The position numbers were made by a program, and so were the translations under genes. Below the pieces are notes generated by a model, which was not told where the DNA came from, searched no databases, and was given only the letters and a program-made list of their open reading frames with translations. A DNA stretch of 64,000 nucleotides from Actinoplanes sp. DH11 (GTDB taxonomy: Bacteria > Actinomycetota > Actinomycetes > Mycobacteriales > Micromonosporaceae). Within the stretch, counting starts at the first letter, position 1, and every line of letters begins with the position of its first letter. Positions 1 through 7,684 of the stretch are shown here, piece after piece. The stretch is from NCBI RefSeq assembly GCF_020873875.1, contig NZ_JAHWGU010000016.1:1-64000 (forward strand), in the 5' to 3' direction.

Positions 1-181
1 GCGAGGATCGGGCGGCGAGGAGCGGGGGGTGGGGGGCGAGCGGCGAGGAGGGAGGGGCGAGCGGCGAGGGGGCGAGGTCCAGGGCGACGGCCTGCGGCCC
101 GGTTGGGACGTAGTCCGGGCTACTGGAAAGAAAGTTTCCTGGGATATTGAGAAGGAGTCTTTGCATCGATATCTTCTCCTC

Positions 182-901
182 ATGGTGGACATCGAACCTC
201 GTCATTTGTCCGACGTGGACACGCTCAAGGCGTTCGCTCACCCGCTCCGCCAGCGGATGCTGACCCGGCTGCAGCGGCGGGGGCCGGCGACCTCGGCTGA
301 TCTGGCTGTCGAGTTCGGGGCGGATCGTGGGGCGACCAGTTATCACCTGCGGCAGCTGGCGCGGTACGGGTTCGTCGAGGAGGACACAGCGCTCTCGGCG
401 GGCCGGCGGAAGTATTGGCGGTTCGTTGCGCAGGACCTGCGTCTGCCTCGTGACTTCGAGGATCCGGATGTGGCGGCGGTGGTCGAGCAGATCGGCCGGC
501 AGTGGTTGGAACGGGCCGATCGGGATCTGACCGAGTATTTGACGCACCGGGCCGAGTACGGGGAGTTCGCCGTTGCCGCGCAGCACTCGTTCGGGTCGAC
601 GGTGCTGACCGCGGAGGAGTTGGAGCGGTTCGGGGAGGAGTACCTGGCGTTTCTCAACCGCTGGCACCGCCCGCTCGCCGAACTGCCGGCGGGCAGCAGG
701 CCGATCACCGTCCTGTTCCACGCGTTCCCGACACCGGGCGCGGTTCCGGAAGGCCAGGCGGTGCTGGAAGGCCAAGCGGTGCCGGAAGGCCAAGCGATGC
801 CGGAAAGCCAGGGGATGCCGCAAAGCCAAGGGGTGTCGGAAAGCCACGCGGTGCCGGGAAGCCAGGGAACGCCGGACAAGGGAGCGGGGACGGCCCGGTG
901 A
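182..901 (+). CDS. ArsR-type winged-helix regulator with repeat tail
   Basis: A 239-residue putative transcriptional repressor. Residues about 10-80 form an ArsR/helix-turn-helix domain (AHPLRQRMLTRL, then GATSYHLRQLARYGFVEE as recognition helix and wing). The middle is a helical region typical of this actinobacterial subfamily. The last ~45 residues are a degenerate hexapeptide repeat (VPEGQA type) that is unlikely to belong to the fold. I chose the ATG at 182. An in-frame TTG at 161 sits just after GAAGGAG (151-157) and could be the true start. An inverted repeat GAGAAG (149-154)/CTTCTC (173-178) overlaps the start region and may be an operator. The stop overlaps the GTG of the MFS gene (GTGA), so the two are probably coupled and the regulator may control the exporter. 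The effector is unknown. Confidence 0.85.
   Translation: MVDIEPRHLSDVDTLKAFAHPLRQRMLTRLQRRGPATSADLAVEFGADRGATSYHLRQLARYGFVEEDTALSAGRRKYWRFVAQDLRLPRDFEDPDVAAVVEQIGRQWLERADRDLTEYLTHRAEYGEFAVAAQHSFGSTVLTAEELERFGEEYLAFLNRWHRPLAELPAGSRPITVLFHAFPTPGAVPEGQAVLEGQAVPEGQAMPESQGMPQSQGVSESHAVPGSQGTPDKGAGTAR
743..868 (+). repeat. 18-bp coding tandem repeat, 7 units
   Basis: Seven degenerate 18-bp units (type GTGCCGGAAGGCCAAGCG) encode seven hexapeptides VPEGQA, VLEGQA, VPEGQA, MPESQG, MPQSQG, VSESHA, VPGSQG at the C-terminus of the ArsR-type regulator. The unit is a multiple of three and holds the frame up to the GTGA junction with the next gene. Confidence 0.9.
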
Positions 902-2130
902 CGGGGAGTCTGTGGCGCAACCGGGACTTCACGCTGCTCTGGAGCGGGCAGCTCGTCTCCACGCTGGGGGCGCACATCAGCGCCACCGCCACCCCGCTGC
1001 TGGTTCTCGCCACGACCGGCTCGCCGGCTGATGCCGGGGTTGTCGGTGCGGCGGGCACGCTGCCGCACCTGCTGGCGAACCTGCCGGCCGGGTCGCTTGT
1101 CGACAGGTGGGATCGGCGGCGGATTCTGCTGGTCAGTGAGGTGCTGGCCGGGTTGACGCTGCTGACTGTGCCGGTGGCCGTCTGGTCCGGCGTCCTCACG
1201 GTCGCGCAGCTCTGCCTCGTCGTGTTCGTTCAGGGACTGTGTTTCGTCTTCTTCGGACTGGCGGAACGGGCGGCGTTGCCGAGGGTGGTGCCGGCTCCGC
1301 TCGTACCGCTGGCTATCGCCCACAACGAGGCCCGCGCCCGCGCCGGATCGCTCGCCGGGCCGCCCATCGGTGGGGCGCTCTTCGGGCTGGACCGGGCGTT
1401 GCCGTTCCTGGTGGACGGGATCTCCTACCTGGTCGCCGCCGGGAGTTTGCTCTTTATCCGTCGTGACCTGCAGGAACCTGCCACGGCATCGCCGGAACCG
1501 GTGTGGCGGGCCGCGGTCACCAGGTTGCGCTGGACGTGGCGGCACCCGTTCGTGCGGGCCGCGCTGGGACTGATCGCGGTCAGCAACGTGGTGTTCGGTG
1601 CGCTGGTGCTGGTTCTCGTGGTGCTGGCGCAGCGGGACGGTGCCACGCCGGGGGAGATCGGGGTGATGCTCGGCGTCTACAGCGCGGGTGGGCTGGCCGG
1701 GGCGCTCGCCGCGGGCCGCCTGCACCGGTATCTCGCGCCGAAAACCGTGATTATCGGGATCAATTGGGTGTGGGCGGCGCTGCTGCCGTTGTTCGCGGTC
1801 GTCGACGGTACTGTCTGGATCGGTGTGGTGGGCGCGTTGTGCGCGTTCGTCGGTCCGCTGTGGAACGTGGTGATCTTCAGTCATGCCACGCTGCTGGTGC
1901 CGAACGAGCTGCTCGGCCGGGTGATGAGCGCCGGGGCCACGCTGACCTGGGGTGTCATGCCGATCGGGTCGCTCGGCGCGGGGTACCTGCTGACCGTCGC
2001 CAGCCCGGTCGCCTCGATCATGGTGCTGGCCGGTCTGATGCTGGCGGCGGCGGTCGCGGCGACCGTGAGCCGGGCCATCCGGAGTGCTCCGCCGCTGGTC
2101 CCTCAAACGAGCGGTTTCGGTCACGATTAG
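898..2130 (+). CDS. MFS transporter, enterobactin exporter/DHA3-like
   Basis: A 410-residue integral membrane protein of the major facilitator superfamily, with about 12 hydrophobic segments. It begins WRNRDFTLLWSGQLVSTLG, the typical N-terminus of actinobacterial DHA3-like drug/siderophore exporters, and has the loop-2 signature DRWDRRRILL. The start is GTG at 898, overlapping the regulator stop by four bases (GTGA) with a purine-rich GGGAGCGGGGA just upstream. This argues for co-transcription and a substrate-responsive efflux unit. The substrate cannot be predicted. Confidence 0.88.
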   Translation: MTGSLWRNRDFTLLWSGQLVSTLGAHISATATPLLVLATTGSPADAGVVGAAGTLPHLLANLPAGSLVDRWDRRRILLVSEVLAGLTLLTVPVAVWSGVLTVAQLCLVVFVQGLCFVFFGLAERAALPRVVPAPLVPLAIAHNEARARAGSLAGPPIGGALFGLDRALPFLVDGISYLVAAGSLLFIRRDLQEPATASPEPVWRAAVTRLRWTWRHPFVRAALGLIAVSNVVFGALVLVLVVLAQRDGATPGEIGVMLGVYSAGGLAGALAAGRLHRYLAPKTVIIGINWVWAALLPLFAVVDGTVWIGVVGALCAFVGPLWNVVIFSHATLLVPNELLGRVMSAGATLTWGVMPIGSLGAGYLLTVASPVASIMVLAGLMLAAAVAATVSRAIRSAPPLVPQTSGFGHD

Positions 2131-2146
2131 TACATCTGATCTAATC
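2125..2146. promoter_or_regulatory. Inverted repeat before lexA
   Basis: GATTAG (2125-2130), a 10-base loop, then CTAATC (2141-2146). The first arm contains the MFS stop codon and the whole element lies in the 35-bp gap before lexA. It is AT-rich against its surroundings, so it could be a lexA promoter element, an operator or a weak hairpin. It does not match the actinobacterial SOS box. Confidence 0.35.
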
Positions 2147-2165
2147 ATGCGGTAAGGTGCGGCCC

Positions 2166-2789
2166 ATGAGCATCGACAGCGGTGAGGGGCCGAGGCGCCC
2201 GATCACTGCCAAGCAGGAGCGGATTCTGGCGGTCATCCACGAGTCCATCCGCGACCGGGGTTACCCGCCCACGGTCCGCGAGATCGGCGCGGCCGTCGGC
2301 CTGGTGTCGCCCTCCTCGGTCACCCACCACCTCAAGGTGCTCGAACGACACGGCCTGCTGCGCCGCCAGCCGCACGGGTCGCGGGCGGTCGACGTGCGGG
2401 GTCCGTCCGCCGACCGCACGATAAGCGTCCCCGTTCTCGGCGACATCGCCGCCGGCACGCCGATCCTGGCCGAGGAGAACGTGGAGGACCATCTGACGGT
2501 CTCCGCCGGGATGGTCGGTCACGGCACGTTCTTCGCCCTCAACGTCAAGGGCGACTCCATGATCGATGCCGCGATCTGCGACGGTGACGTGGTTGTCGTG
2601 CGCCAGCAGCCGGTCGCGGAGAACGGTGACATCGTCGCCGCGATGATCGAGGGCGAGGCCACGGTGAAGGTGCTGCGCCGGCGCGGCAGCCGGGTCGAGT
2701 TGGTGCCGCGCAACCCGGTCTACCAGGTCATCCCGGGTGACGACGCGACGGTCCTGGGCAAGGTCGTCTGCGTGATCCGCAAGCTCTGA
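2166..2789 (+). CDS. lexA: LexA repressor (SOS regulator)
   Basis: SOS-response repressor and self-cleaving S24 peptidase, 207 residues. The N-terminal winged helix (about 14-75, [15 protein letters not shown]...[18 protein letters not shown]) binds DNA. The C-terminal latent protease contains the Ala96-Gly97 cleavage site (DIAAGTPI), catalytic Ser131 (KGDSMIDA) and Lys168 (ATVKVL), all at LexA spacing. The start is ATG 2166, preceded by AAGGTG; a GTG at 2157 is in frame but less likely. RecA filament on damaged DNA would trigger cleavage. No clear CGAAC-N4-GTTCG box is visible in the short upstream gap, so its promoter may lie within the MFS gene. Confidence 0.96.
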   Translation: MSIDSGEGPRRPITAKQERILAVIHESIRDRGYPPTVREIGAAVGLVSPSSVTHHLKVLERHGLLRRQPHGSRAVDVRGPSADRTISVPVLGDIAAGTPILAEENVEDHLTVSAGMVGHGTFFALNVKGDSMIDAAICDGDVVVVRQQPVAENGDIVAAMIEGEATVKVLRRRGSRVELVPRNPVYQVIPGDDATVLGKVVCVIRKL

Positions 2790-2843
2790 GCGCCCCGGCG
2801 AGGCCGGTCAGAGGGATGGGCGGGGCGGAAGCGCGAGGCCGGT

Positions 2844-2909
2844 CCGGGCGGCGGCAGGGCGGGCGGGGGAAGCGCGGGGCGGGGCCGGGCGGCGGCAGGG
2901 CGGGCGGGG
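2844..2909. repeat. 25-bp direct repeat beyond SUMF1-fold gene 3' end
   Basis: Two identical 25-bp copies at 2844-2868 and 2885-2909 (core GGGCGGCGGCAGGGCGGGCG) lie 41 bp apart. A third, degenerate copy contains the stop codon of the neighbouring minus-strand gene. The 2790-2913 gap holds nothing else. Confidence 0.8.
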
Positions 2910-2913
2910 CCGG

Positions 2914-3813
2914 TCAGGGCGACGGCAGGGTACGCGCGAGGCGGAAGCTGACGTCGTCGATGGACAGGTCGGGGTGGCTGCGGCGCCGGACCGAGGCACG
3001 GCAACTCCAGTGCTCGTCGAACCAGCCGCCGCCGCGCAGGACGCGGTAGGTGCCGTAGACCTCGGCGTCGTACAGGTCCCAGCACCAGTCCCAGGCGTTG
3101 CCGAGCATGTCGTGCAAGCCCCAGGCATTGGGGGTAAGCCCACCCGGAGCATGAAGACGGCCGCCGGAGTTCTCCCGGTACCAGGCGATCTCGTCGAGCG
3201 GGCCGTAACGCGGGCCGGTGGTGCCGGCCCGGCAGGCGTGTTCCCACTCGGCTTCGGTGGGCAGGCGGTACCCGTCGGCGGCCCGGTCCCAGGTCACCCC
3301 GAACCCGCCGGGCGCCATCGCCGGCGAGAGGTCGCCGCGGGTCGGGGCAGGGGCCGCCGGCGAAGAGGTGGCCGGGGGAGTGGCCGCCGGAGCAGCGGGC
3401 AGCGGTGTGTTGCGCACGACCGGTCCGGTCCCGGGCGGCAGCGGTGCCGAGGGGACCTGCGTGAGGTGGTAGGCCGGGCGCAGGCCGGCGGACTTGGAGA
3501 GCGCGTTGCAGAACCGGACCGCGTCCCACCAGGAGACGCCGACCACGGGCAGCGAGCCATCCCGCGGCGAAGCGGAAGAACCGGCCGGCGGGCCGGAGAG
3601 GCCGGGCTGTGGGCCGGAAGGGCCGGGCTGCGGGCTGGAGAAGCCGGCCGGCGGGCCGGAAGCGGGCGCGACGGTGGTGAACAGGGCGACCGTGACCGGC
3701 GTCGCGGCCAGCTCGAACGGTGCGACCGGCACCTGCCAGGTGCGGGACGTGCGCCGGTCGGTGAGCGTGACCGACCCGGCCGGCACGGTGATCAGGTCGA
3801 GGCTCGGCTCCAT
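2914..3813 (-). CDS. SUMF1/FGE-sulfatase-fold protein
   Basis: A 299-residue protein of the formylglycine-generating-enzyme (SUMF1) superfamily. Seen: the early strand LITVPAGSVTL, GVSWWDAVRFCNALS (about 93-107), YRLPTEAEWEHACRAG, NAWGLHDMLGNAWDWCWD, VLRGGGWFDEHWSCRASVRR and FRLAR. In true FGE two copper-binding cysteines lie near the C-terminus. Here the corresponding stretch has only one cysteine, out of register, so formylglycine formation is unlikely; such domains also act as binding or oxidoreductase-like modules. Two low-complexity insertions are present: a four-fold heptapeptide (GPQPGLS type, residues about 52-80) and a Pro/Ala stretch. The start at 3813 lies 22 bp inside the polymerase gene, so this is the last gene of the polysaccharide operon. 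Its role there is unknown. Confidence 0.8.
   Translation of the reverse strand: MEPSLDLITVPAGSVTLTDRRTSRTWQVPVAPFELAATPVTVALFTTVAPASGPPAGFSSPQPGPSGPQPGLSGPPAGSSASPRDGSLPVVGVSWWDAVRFCNALSKSAGLRPAYHLTQVPSAPLPPGTGPVVRNTPLPAAPAATPPATSSPAAPAPTRGDLSPAMAPGGFGVTWDRAADGYRLPTEAEWEHACRAGTTGPRYGPLDEIAWYRENSGGRLHAPGGLTPNAWGLHDMLGNAWDWCWDLYDAEVYGTYRVLRGGGWFDEHWSCRASVRRRSHPDLSIDDVSFRLARTLPSP
3574..3660 (-). repeat. 21-bp coding tandem repeat, 4 units
   Basis: Four degenerate units encode SGPPAGF, SSPQPGP, SGPQPGL and SGPPAGS inside the SUMF1-fold gene, between the first strand region and the GVSWWDAV motif. This is an in-frame minisatellite insertion. Confidence 0.8.
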
Positions 3814-5030
3814 GGGTGGCCGATCCTATCGGCGGGCCGGGCGCCGGCCGGCGGCGCGGGGCGGACCGCGGCCAGGATCAGCATGATCCACATGATGCGG
3901 GCGTCGAAGTAGTCGCCGGAGAAGAGGCAGGACGCGCCGATGAAGATGCCGCAGTAGACGGCTGCCCGGGCCTCCAGGCTGCGCTGCCCGCGGGGGGTCC
4001 GGATGTAGGCGTGCCAGAGCCCGAACCAGGCGAGCCCGAGCAGGGTGAGCCCGACGAACCCGCCCTCGGCGGCGACGGACAGCGGGAGGTTGTGCACGTA
4101 CCGTTCGCCCTCGCCCAGGTTCGCGATGGCGTGGAAGCCGTTGATCCCGGTGCCGAGCAGGGGGCGCTGCCAGAAGAGGCGCAGCGCCCAGGCGAACAGG
4201 ACGTCACGGTCGGAGGTGTAGCCCTGGCCAACGGTCGCCTCGACGAACCGGGTCTGCACGAAGCCGGCGATCGTCGGGCCGGCGGTCAGGGCGACCAGCA
4301 GGGAGAGGACGACGAGGGTGGCCAGCGGTTTGGCGATGTTCTTCCAGCGCAGGCCGGACCGGAGCGAGACGGCGGCGACGGCTGCCGTGATGGCGAGCGC
4401 GGCCATGCCGCCGCGGGAACCGGAGGCCAGGGCGCCGAAGAGGAACGCCGGGATGGGCGCCAGCCAGTAGAGCTTCTGGCCGCTACGGACGTAGAGGTAG
4501 AGCGACGTGATGACACCCAGGATCATGATGCGGATGAAGACGTTGGGACCGCCGCCGAGTGCCGCCCACCGGCCGTTCGACGCGTGGCCGCGCCCGGACG
4601 CGGCGGCCAGGAAGTAGATCCAGGCGGCCGCCTGGAACAGGTGCAGGGTCATCCGGGTGACGTGGTCGCGGTCCCACCGGGCCAGCGTGTAGTAGACGAA
4701 GATCAGGAAAACGGTGGCACTGAGGTCGCCGATCATCGGGCCGGTGATCGCGTTCGACGGCGCCCAGGAGGCGGAGAGCACCTGGTAGCCGTGGAGGCCG
4801 ATGACGGGCAGGACGCAGTAGCCGCCGGCGGCCGCGCCGGGGCCGATCCGGTGCGACTCCAGCAGCAGGCACATGATCAGTAGCAGGTAGAGCAGGACCC
4901 GGACGTCGTTGAGGACCGGCACCTCCAGGCCGAGGCGGGCCAGGGTGAACCGGCCGGCGAGGGTGGCGATGAACGCGAGGACGACCACGCCACCGGGCCG
5001 TGGCCGGTCAGGCTCGAGGTCCAGCGTCAT
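3792..5030 (-). CDS. Wzy/O-antigen ligase-type membrane protein
   Basis: A 412-residue polytopic membrane protein with about 10-11 hydrophobic segments. It resembles O-antigen polymerases and ligases. A large loop carries RFVEATVGQGYTSDRDVLF and PLLGTGINGFHAI, followed by YVHNLPLSVAAEGG, the typical Wzy_C/O-antigen ligase signature (a G-x-G loop, then an H-N pair). It most likely polymerises the lipid-linked repeat unit on the outer face of the membrane. The stop overlaps the SUMF1-fold start by 22 bp and the start lies 13 bp after the flippase stop, in keeping with a Wzx-Wzy pair in one operon. Specificity is unknown. Confidence 0.85.
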   Translation of the reverse strand: MTLDLEPDRPRPGGVVVLAFIATLAGRFTLARLGLEVPVLNDVRVLLYLLLIMCLLLESHRIGPGAAAGGYCVLPVIGLHGYQVLSASWAPSNAITGPMIGDLSATVFLIFVYYTLARWDRDHVTRMTLHLFQAAAWIYFLAAASGRGHASNGRWAALGGGPNVFIRIMILGVITSLYLYVRSGQKLYWLAPIPAFLFGALASGSRGGMAALAITAAVAAVSLRSGLRWKNIAKPLATLVVLSLLVALTAGPTIAGFVQTRFVEATVGQGYTSDRDVLFAWALRLFWQRPLLGTGINGFHAIANLGEGERYVHNLPLSVAAEGGFVGLTLLGLAWFGLWHAYIRTPRGQRSLEARAAVYCGIFIGASCLFSGDYFDARIMWIMLILAAVRPAPPAGARPADRIGHPWSRAST

Positions 5031-5043
5031 GCCGGGTCCAGGG

Positions 5044-6351
5044 TCATGCCGGGGCCAGCGCGCGGACGACGAGACGTTCGGACCAGGAGCCCAGCACCGC
5101 GGCGGCCAGGCAGAGGGCGAGCAGGGCGGCGTACGGCGCGGACAGGACCAACTGCGCCAGCTGGGTGAGCACGACCTGCAGCAGCAGGCAGCCCAGCAGC
5201 AGGCGGCTGATCACCGGCCGGTCGAGCAGGGCGTCCAGGGTGGGCCGGGCCGCGTAGAACATGGCGAGCGGCACCGCGGCCAGGACGCCGAGGCGCAGCA
5301 CCCCGGCGGCCGCGGCGAACTCCGGTCCGAGGAAGCCGGACACCAGGGCCGGTGCGAAGAACGCGAACACGGCGGCGGCCGCGGCGGCCAGGGCGGCGGC
5401 GAACAGGGGCAGGCGCAGCAGCATCCGGCGGGTGGGCCCGCCCTCGCCGACCGAGGCGGACGACGTGTTGAAGGCCCGGGACAGCCGGGGCAGCAGGACC
5501 GGGGTCAGGGTGCCGAACACCGAGCAGATCAGGGTGATCGCGGACGTGACGAAGCCGACGTACCCCGCTTCGGGACTGCCGGGCAGGGCCACCGCGACGG
5601 CGAACGTCGGATAGGTGAAGAGCGCCGGCAGTGCCATGTCGCCGGGGAGGCGGCGCAGCCCGTACCCGATCAGGATGCGCAGGCTGGGTTCGGGCCGTGC
5701 CTCGTGCGGTGCCGGAGGCGCCGGTGACCGATGCCGGACGGTGAGCGTCCCCCAGGCCGCGACCAGGGTCATGCCGGCGCCCTGCAGCATCAGGAAGTCG
5801 TCGATCCGGTCGGCGAGCGGGAACGCGATGACAGGGATGAGACCGAAACCGACGGCGGCGATGGTGTTGGCCCGGGCGACCTGGTGGGTGCCGCGCAGGG
5901 CCGCGACGGCCATCGAACAGAGGCAGTTGCCGATCAGCATGATCATGATGGCGGCGATCGCCCCGGTGCCTCCGGTCAGGCCGAGCAGCCGGCTGACCTG
6001 GGGACCGAACGCGGTGCCGATAAGCGTGAGACCGATCGCCACCCCGGCCTGGGCGAGGAAGGCCTGCAGGGCGAGCCGTTCGGAGCCGAGGCCGGCGCGC
6101 GGCAGGTACCGGTGCAGGCCCTGTCCAAGACCGATCATCGCGAGGGGCTGGAACGAACTCACCACCCCGCGCGCGATCTGGTAGAAGGCGAAGCCCGCGA
6201 CACCGCCCCGCCGCGCCACGACGTAGAAGAGGAACAGCCCGATGCCGAGGACGAACCACTGCGAGACGAGGGTGGCGGCGTAGTCGCGCCGCACCGCGCC
6301 GGGTACCGCCCGCAGCAGGGACCGCAGGGAGCGGTGCTCAACGCCGGACAT
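5044..6351 (-). CDS. Wzx-type oligosaccharide flippase (MOP family)
   Basis: About 435 residues with 12-14 hydrophobic segments, resembling polysaccharide-exporting members of the MOP/MATE superfamily. It would flip the lipid-linked glycan repeat across the membrane before polymerisation by the adjacent Wzy-like protein. I chose ATG at 6351 (MSGVEHRSLRSLL), which overlaps the upstream stop by 14 bp. A GTG at 6375 is also in frame and neither start has a convincing ribosome-binding site. Alanine-rich stretches in the C-terminal half are normal for the family in high-GC genomes. Confidence 0.85.
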   Translation of the reverse strand: MSGVEHRSLRSLLRAVPGAVRRDYAATLVSQWFVLGIGLFLFYVVARRGGVAGFAFYQIARGVVSSFQPLAMIGLGQGLHRYLPRAGLGSERLALQAFLAQAGVAIGLTLIGTAFGPQVSRLLGLTGGTGAIAAIMIMLIGNCLCSMAVAALRGTHQVARANTIAAVGFGLIPVIAFPLADRIDDFLMLQGAGMTLVAAWGTLTVRHRSPAPPAPHEARPEPSLRILIGYGLRRLPGDMALPALFTYPTFAVAVALPGSPEAGYVGFVTSAITLICSVFGTLTPVLLPRLSRAFNTSSASVGEGGPTRRMLLRLPLFAAALAAAAAAVFAFFAPALVSGFLGPEFAAAAGVLRLGVLAAVPLAMFYAARPTLDALLDRPVISRLLLGCLLLQVVLTQLAQLVLSAPYAALLALCLAAAVLGSWSERLVVRALAPA

Positions 6352-7684
6352 GCGACAGGTCGAGGGGGACCTCACGTCTCAGGAGTTCCTGGGCGCCGCG
6401 GTACCCGACCAGGGTGAGCGCGGTCAGCGCGAGGATCCGCAGGTCGGTGCCGAGACCGCGGTTCTCCACGTAGGCGAGGCCGAGCGCGATCTTGCCGGGC
6501 CGGATCAGTTCGTCGTACGCGCGATCCACGTCCGCGTGCCCGGCCAGGATGGCGCCCTCGTCGTGGAAGACGATGGACGCCCAGTCGGTGACGCCGGGCC
6601 GCACGTCGAGCAGCCGCATCTCGTCGGCGGTGTACCGCCGCACGTCCGACGGCACCTGCGGTCTCGGCCCGACCAGGCTCATGTCGCCGACGAGCACGTT
6701 CACCATCTGCGGCAGCTCGTCCAGTTTCCACCGGCGCAGGAACCGCCCGGTCGCGGTCAGCCGGGGGTCGTCGTCGGCGGTGGACGGCCCGCCGAGCCGG
6801 GCCGCGTCCACCACCATGCTGCGGAACTTGAGCATCGCGAACGGCCGGCCGTACCGGCCGATCCGGGTGCCGCGGTAGAGGATCGGCCCGCCGTCCTCAC
6901 GCTTGATCCGCCAGGCCGCGGCGAGGGCGACGGGACTGGTGGCGGCGAGCACGGCCGCCGCGACGGCGATGTCCATCGCGCGCTTGACGGCGTCGTAGCC
7001 GGCGGTGCCGCGGCGCGCCCCTCCGGTGCCGCGCGGTGCCTTCTCCATGGACGGAGCGTAACCAGCTGCTGTGGGCAATGTGTAGATATATATCCGGCTT
7101 TGCTGGTTTCTGTGGATGGCGGTCTGCCCGTGCGGCACACACCCCGACTTCTCATAGAAGCCGTGCGCCCGCCGCTGCCGCTCCCCGGTGACCGCCTTGA
7201 ATGCCGGCACCCCGCGCGCCTCGAACCACACCGTCAGCTGCTCGAACAGTCCTGCCGCCACACCCAGGCCCCGCCGCGACGGCACCACCACGAAATTCAT
7301 GATCTCGGCCCGCGGCAGGCCGGCGTCCGATGACCCGCCGTAGGCGAGCGTCTCCAGCATCCGCCGGGCACGGGCGGGGTGCATCAGACGCGGCACCAGC
7401 AGGGGTACGGCCGAAGCCCACCGCCGCCGCCCGAACTCGGTGAACAGGGCCGAGGTGTCCACGGCGGCGCAGACGTACCCGAGCGGCTCGCCGGTCTCCT
7501 CGCTCTCGGCCAGCAGCAGCACCCCGAGCCGGCTGCCGGCGACATGGCGGTAGAGCAGGCACAGCACCGGTTCGCCGAGCGACGACAGGAACCCGTCCGG
7601 GACCTCGGCGGCGTGCATCCGGGCCACCGCGGCGATCTGCGCCTCGCTGAACGGGCCGGCGGTGATCCGGAAACGCTCAGGCAT
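6338..7684 (-). CDS. GNAT acetyltransferase fused to phosphoglycosyl transferase
   Basis: A 448-residue fusion. Residues about 1-190 form a GNAT N-acetyltransferase (MNFVVVPSRRGLGVAAGLF is acetyl-CoA motif A; AHGFYEKSGC is the usual C-terminal strand). Residues about 225-440 form a bacterial sugar transferase of the PglC/WcaJ type: YDAVKRAMDIAVAAAVL membrane anchor, GPILYRGTRIGRYGRPF, MLKFRSMV, RFLRRWKLDELPQMVNVL, GDMSLVGPRPQ and VRPGVTDW. The second domain attaches the first sugar-1-phosphate to undecaprenyl phosphate. No stop separates the two; an internal ATG near 7048 could make the second domain alone. Neisserial PglB also joins these two activities, but in the opposite order and with a different acetyltransferase fold. 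With the neighbouring DegT aminotransferases and CapD-type dehydratase it suggests N-acetylation of an amino-sugar substrate for the priming step (inference). Confidence 0.87.
   Translation of the reverse strand: MPERFRITAGPFSEAQIAAVARMHAAEVPDGFLSSLGEPVLCLLYRHVAGSRLGVLLLAESEETGEPLGYVCAAVDTSALFTEFGRRRWASAVPLLVPRLMHPARARRMLETLAYGGSSDAGLPRAEIMNFVVVPSRRGLGVAAGLFEQLTVWFEARGVPAFKAVTGERQRRAHGFYEKSGCVPHGQTAIHRNQQSRIYIYTLPTAAGYAPSMEKAPRGTGGARRGTAGYDAVKRAMDIAVAAAVLAATSPVALAAAWRIKREDGGPILYRGTRIGRYGRPFAMLKFRSMVVDAARLGGPSTADDDPRLTATGRFLRRWKLDELPQMVNVLVGDMSLVGPRPQVPSDVRRYTADEMRLLDVRPGVTDWASIVFHDEGAILAGHADVDRAYDELIRPGKIALGLAYVENRGLGTDLRILALTALTLVGYRGAQELLRREVPLDLSHVRR

Noticed and set aside
2107-2120. AAAC-N5-GTTT near lexA as an SOS box
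   Set aside because: It departs from CGAAC-N4-GTTCG in spacing and bases and lies in the MFS coding end.
343-2148. A 601-codon antisense frame over the ArsR and MFS genes
   Set aside because: Arg/Gln/His-rich shadow translation; both sense genes have clear motifs and coupled starts.
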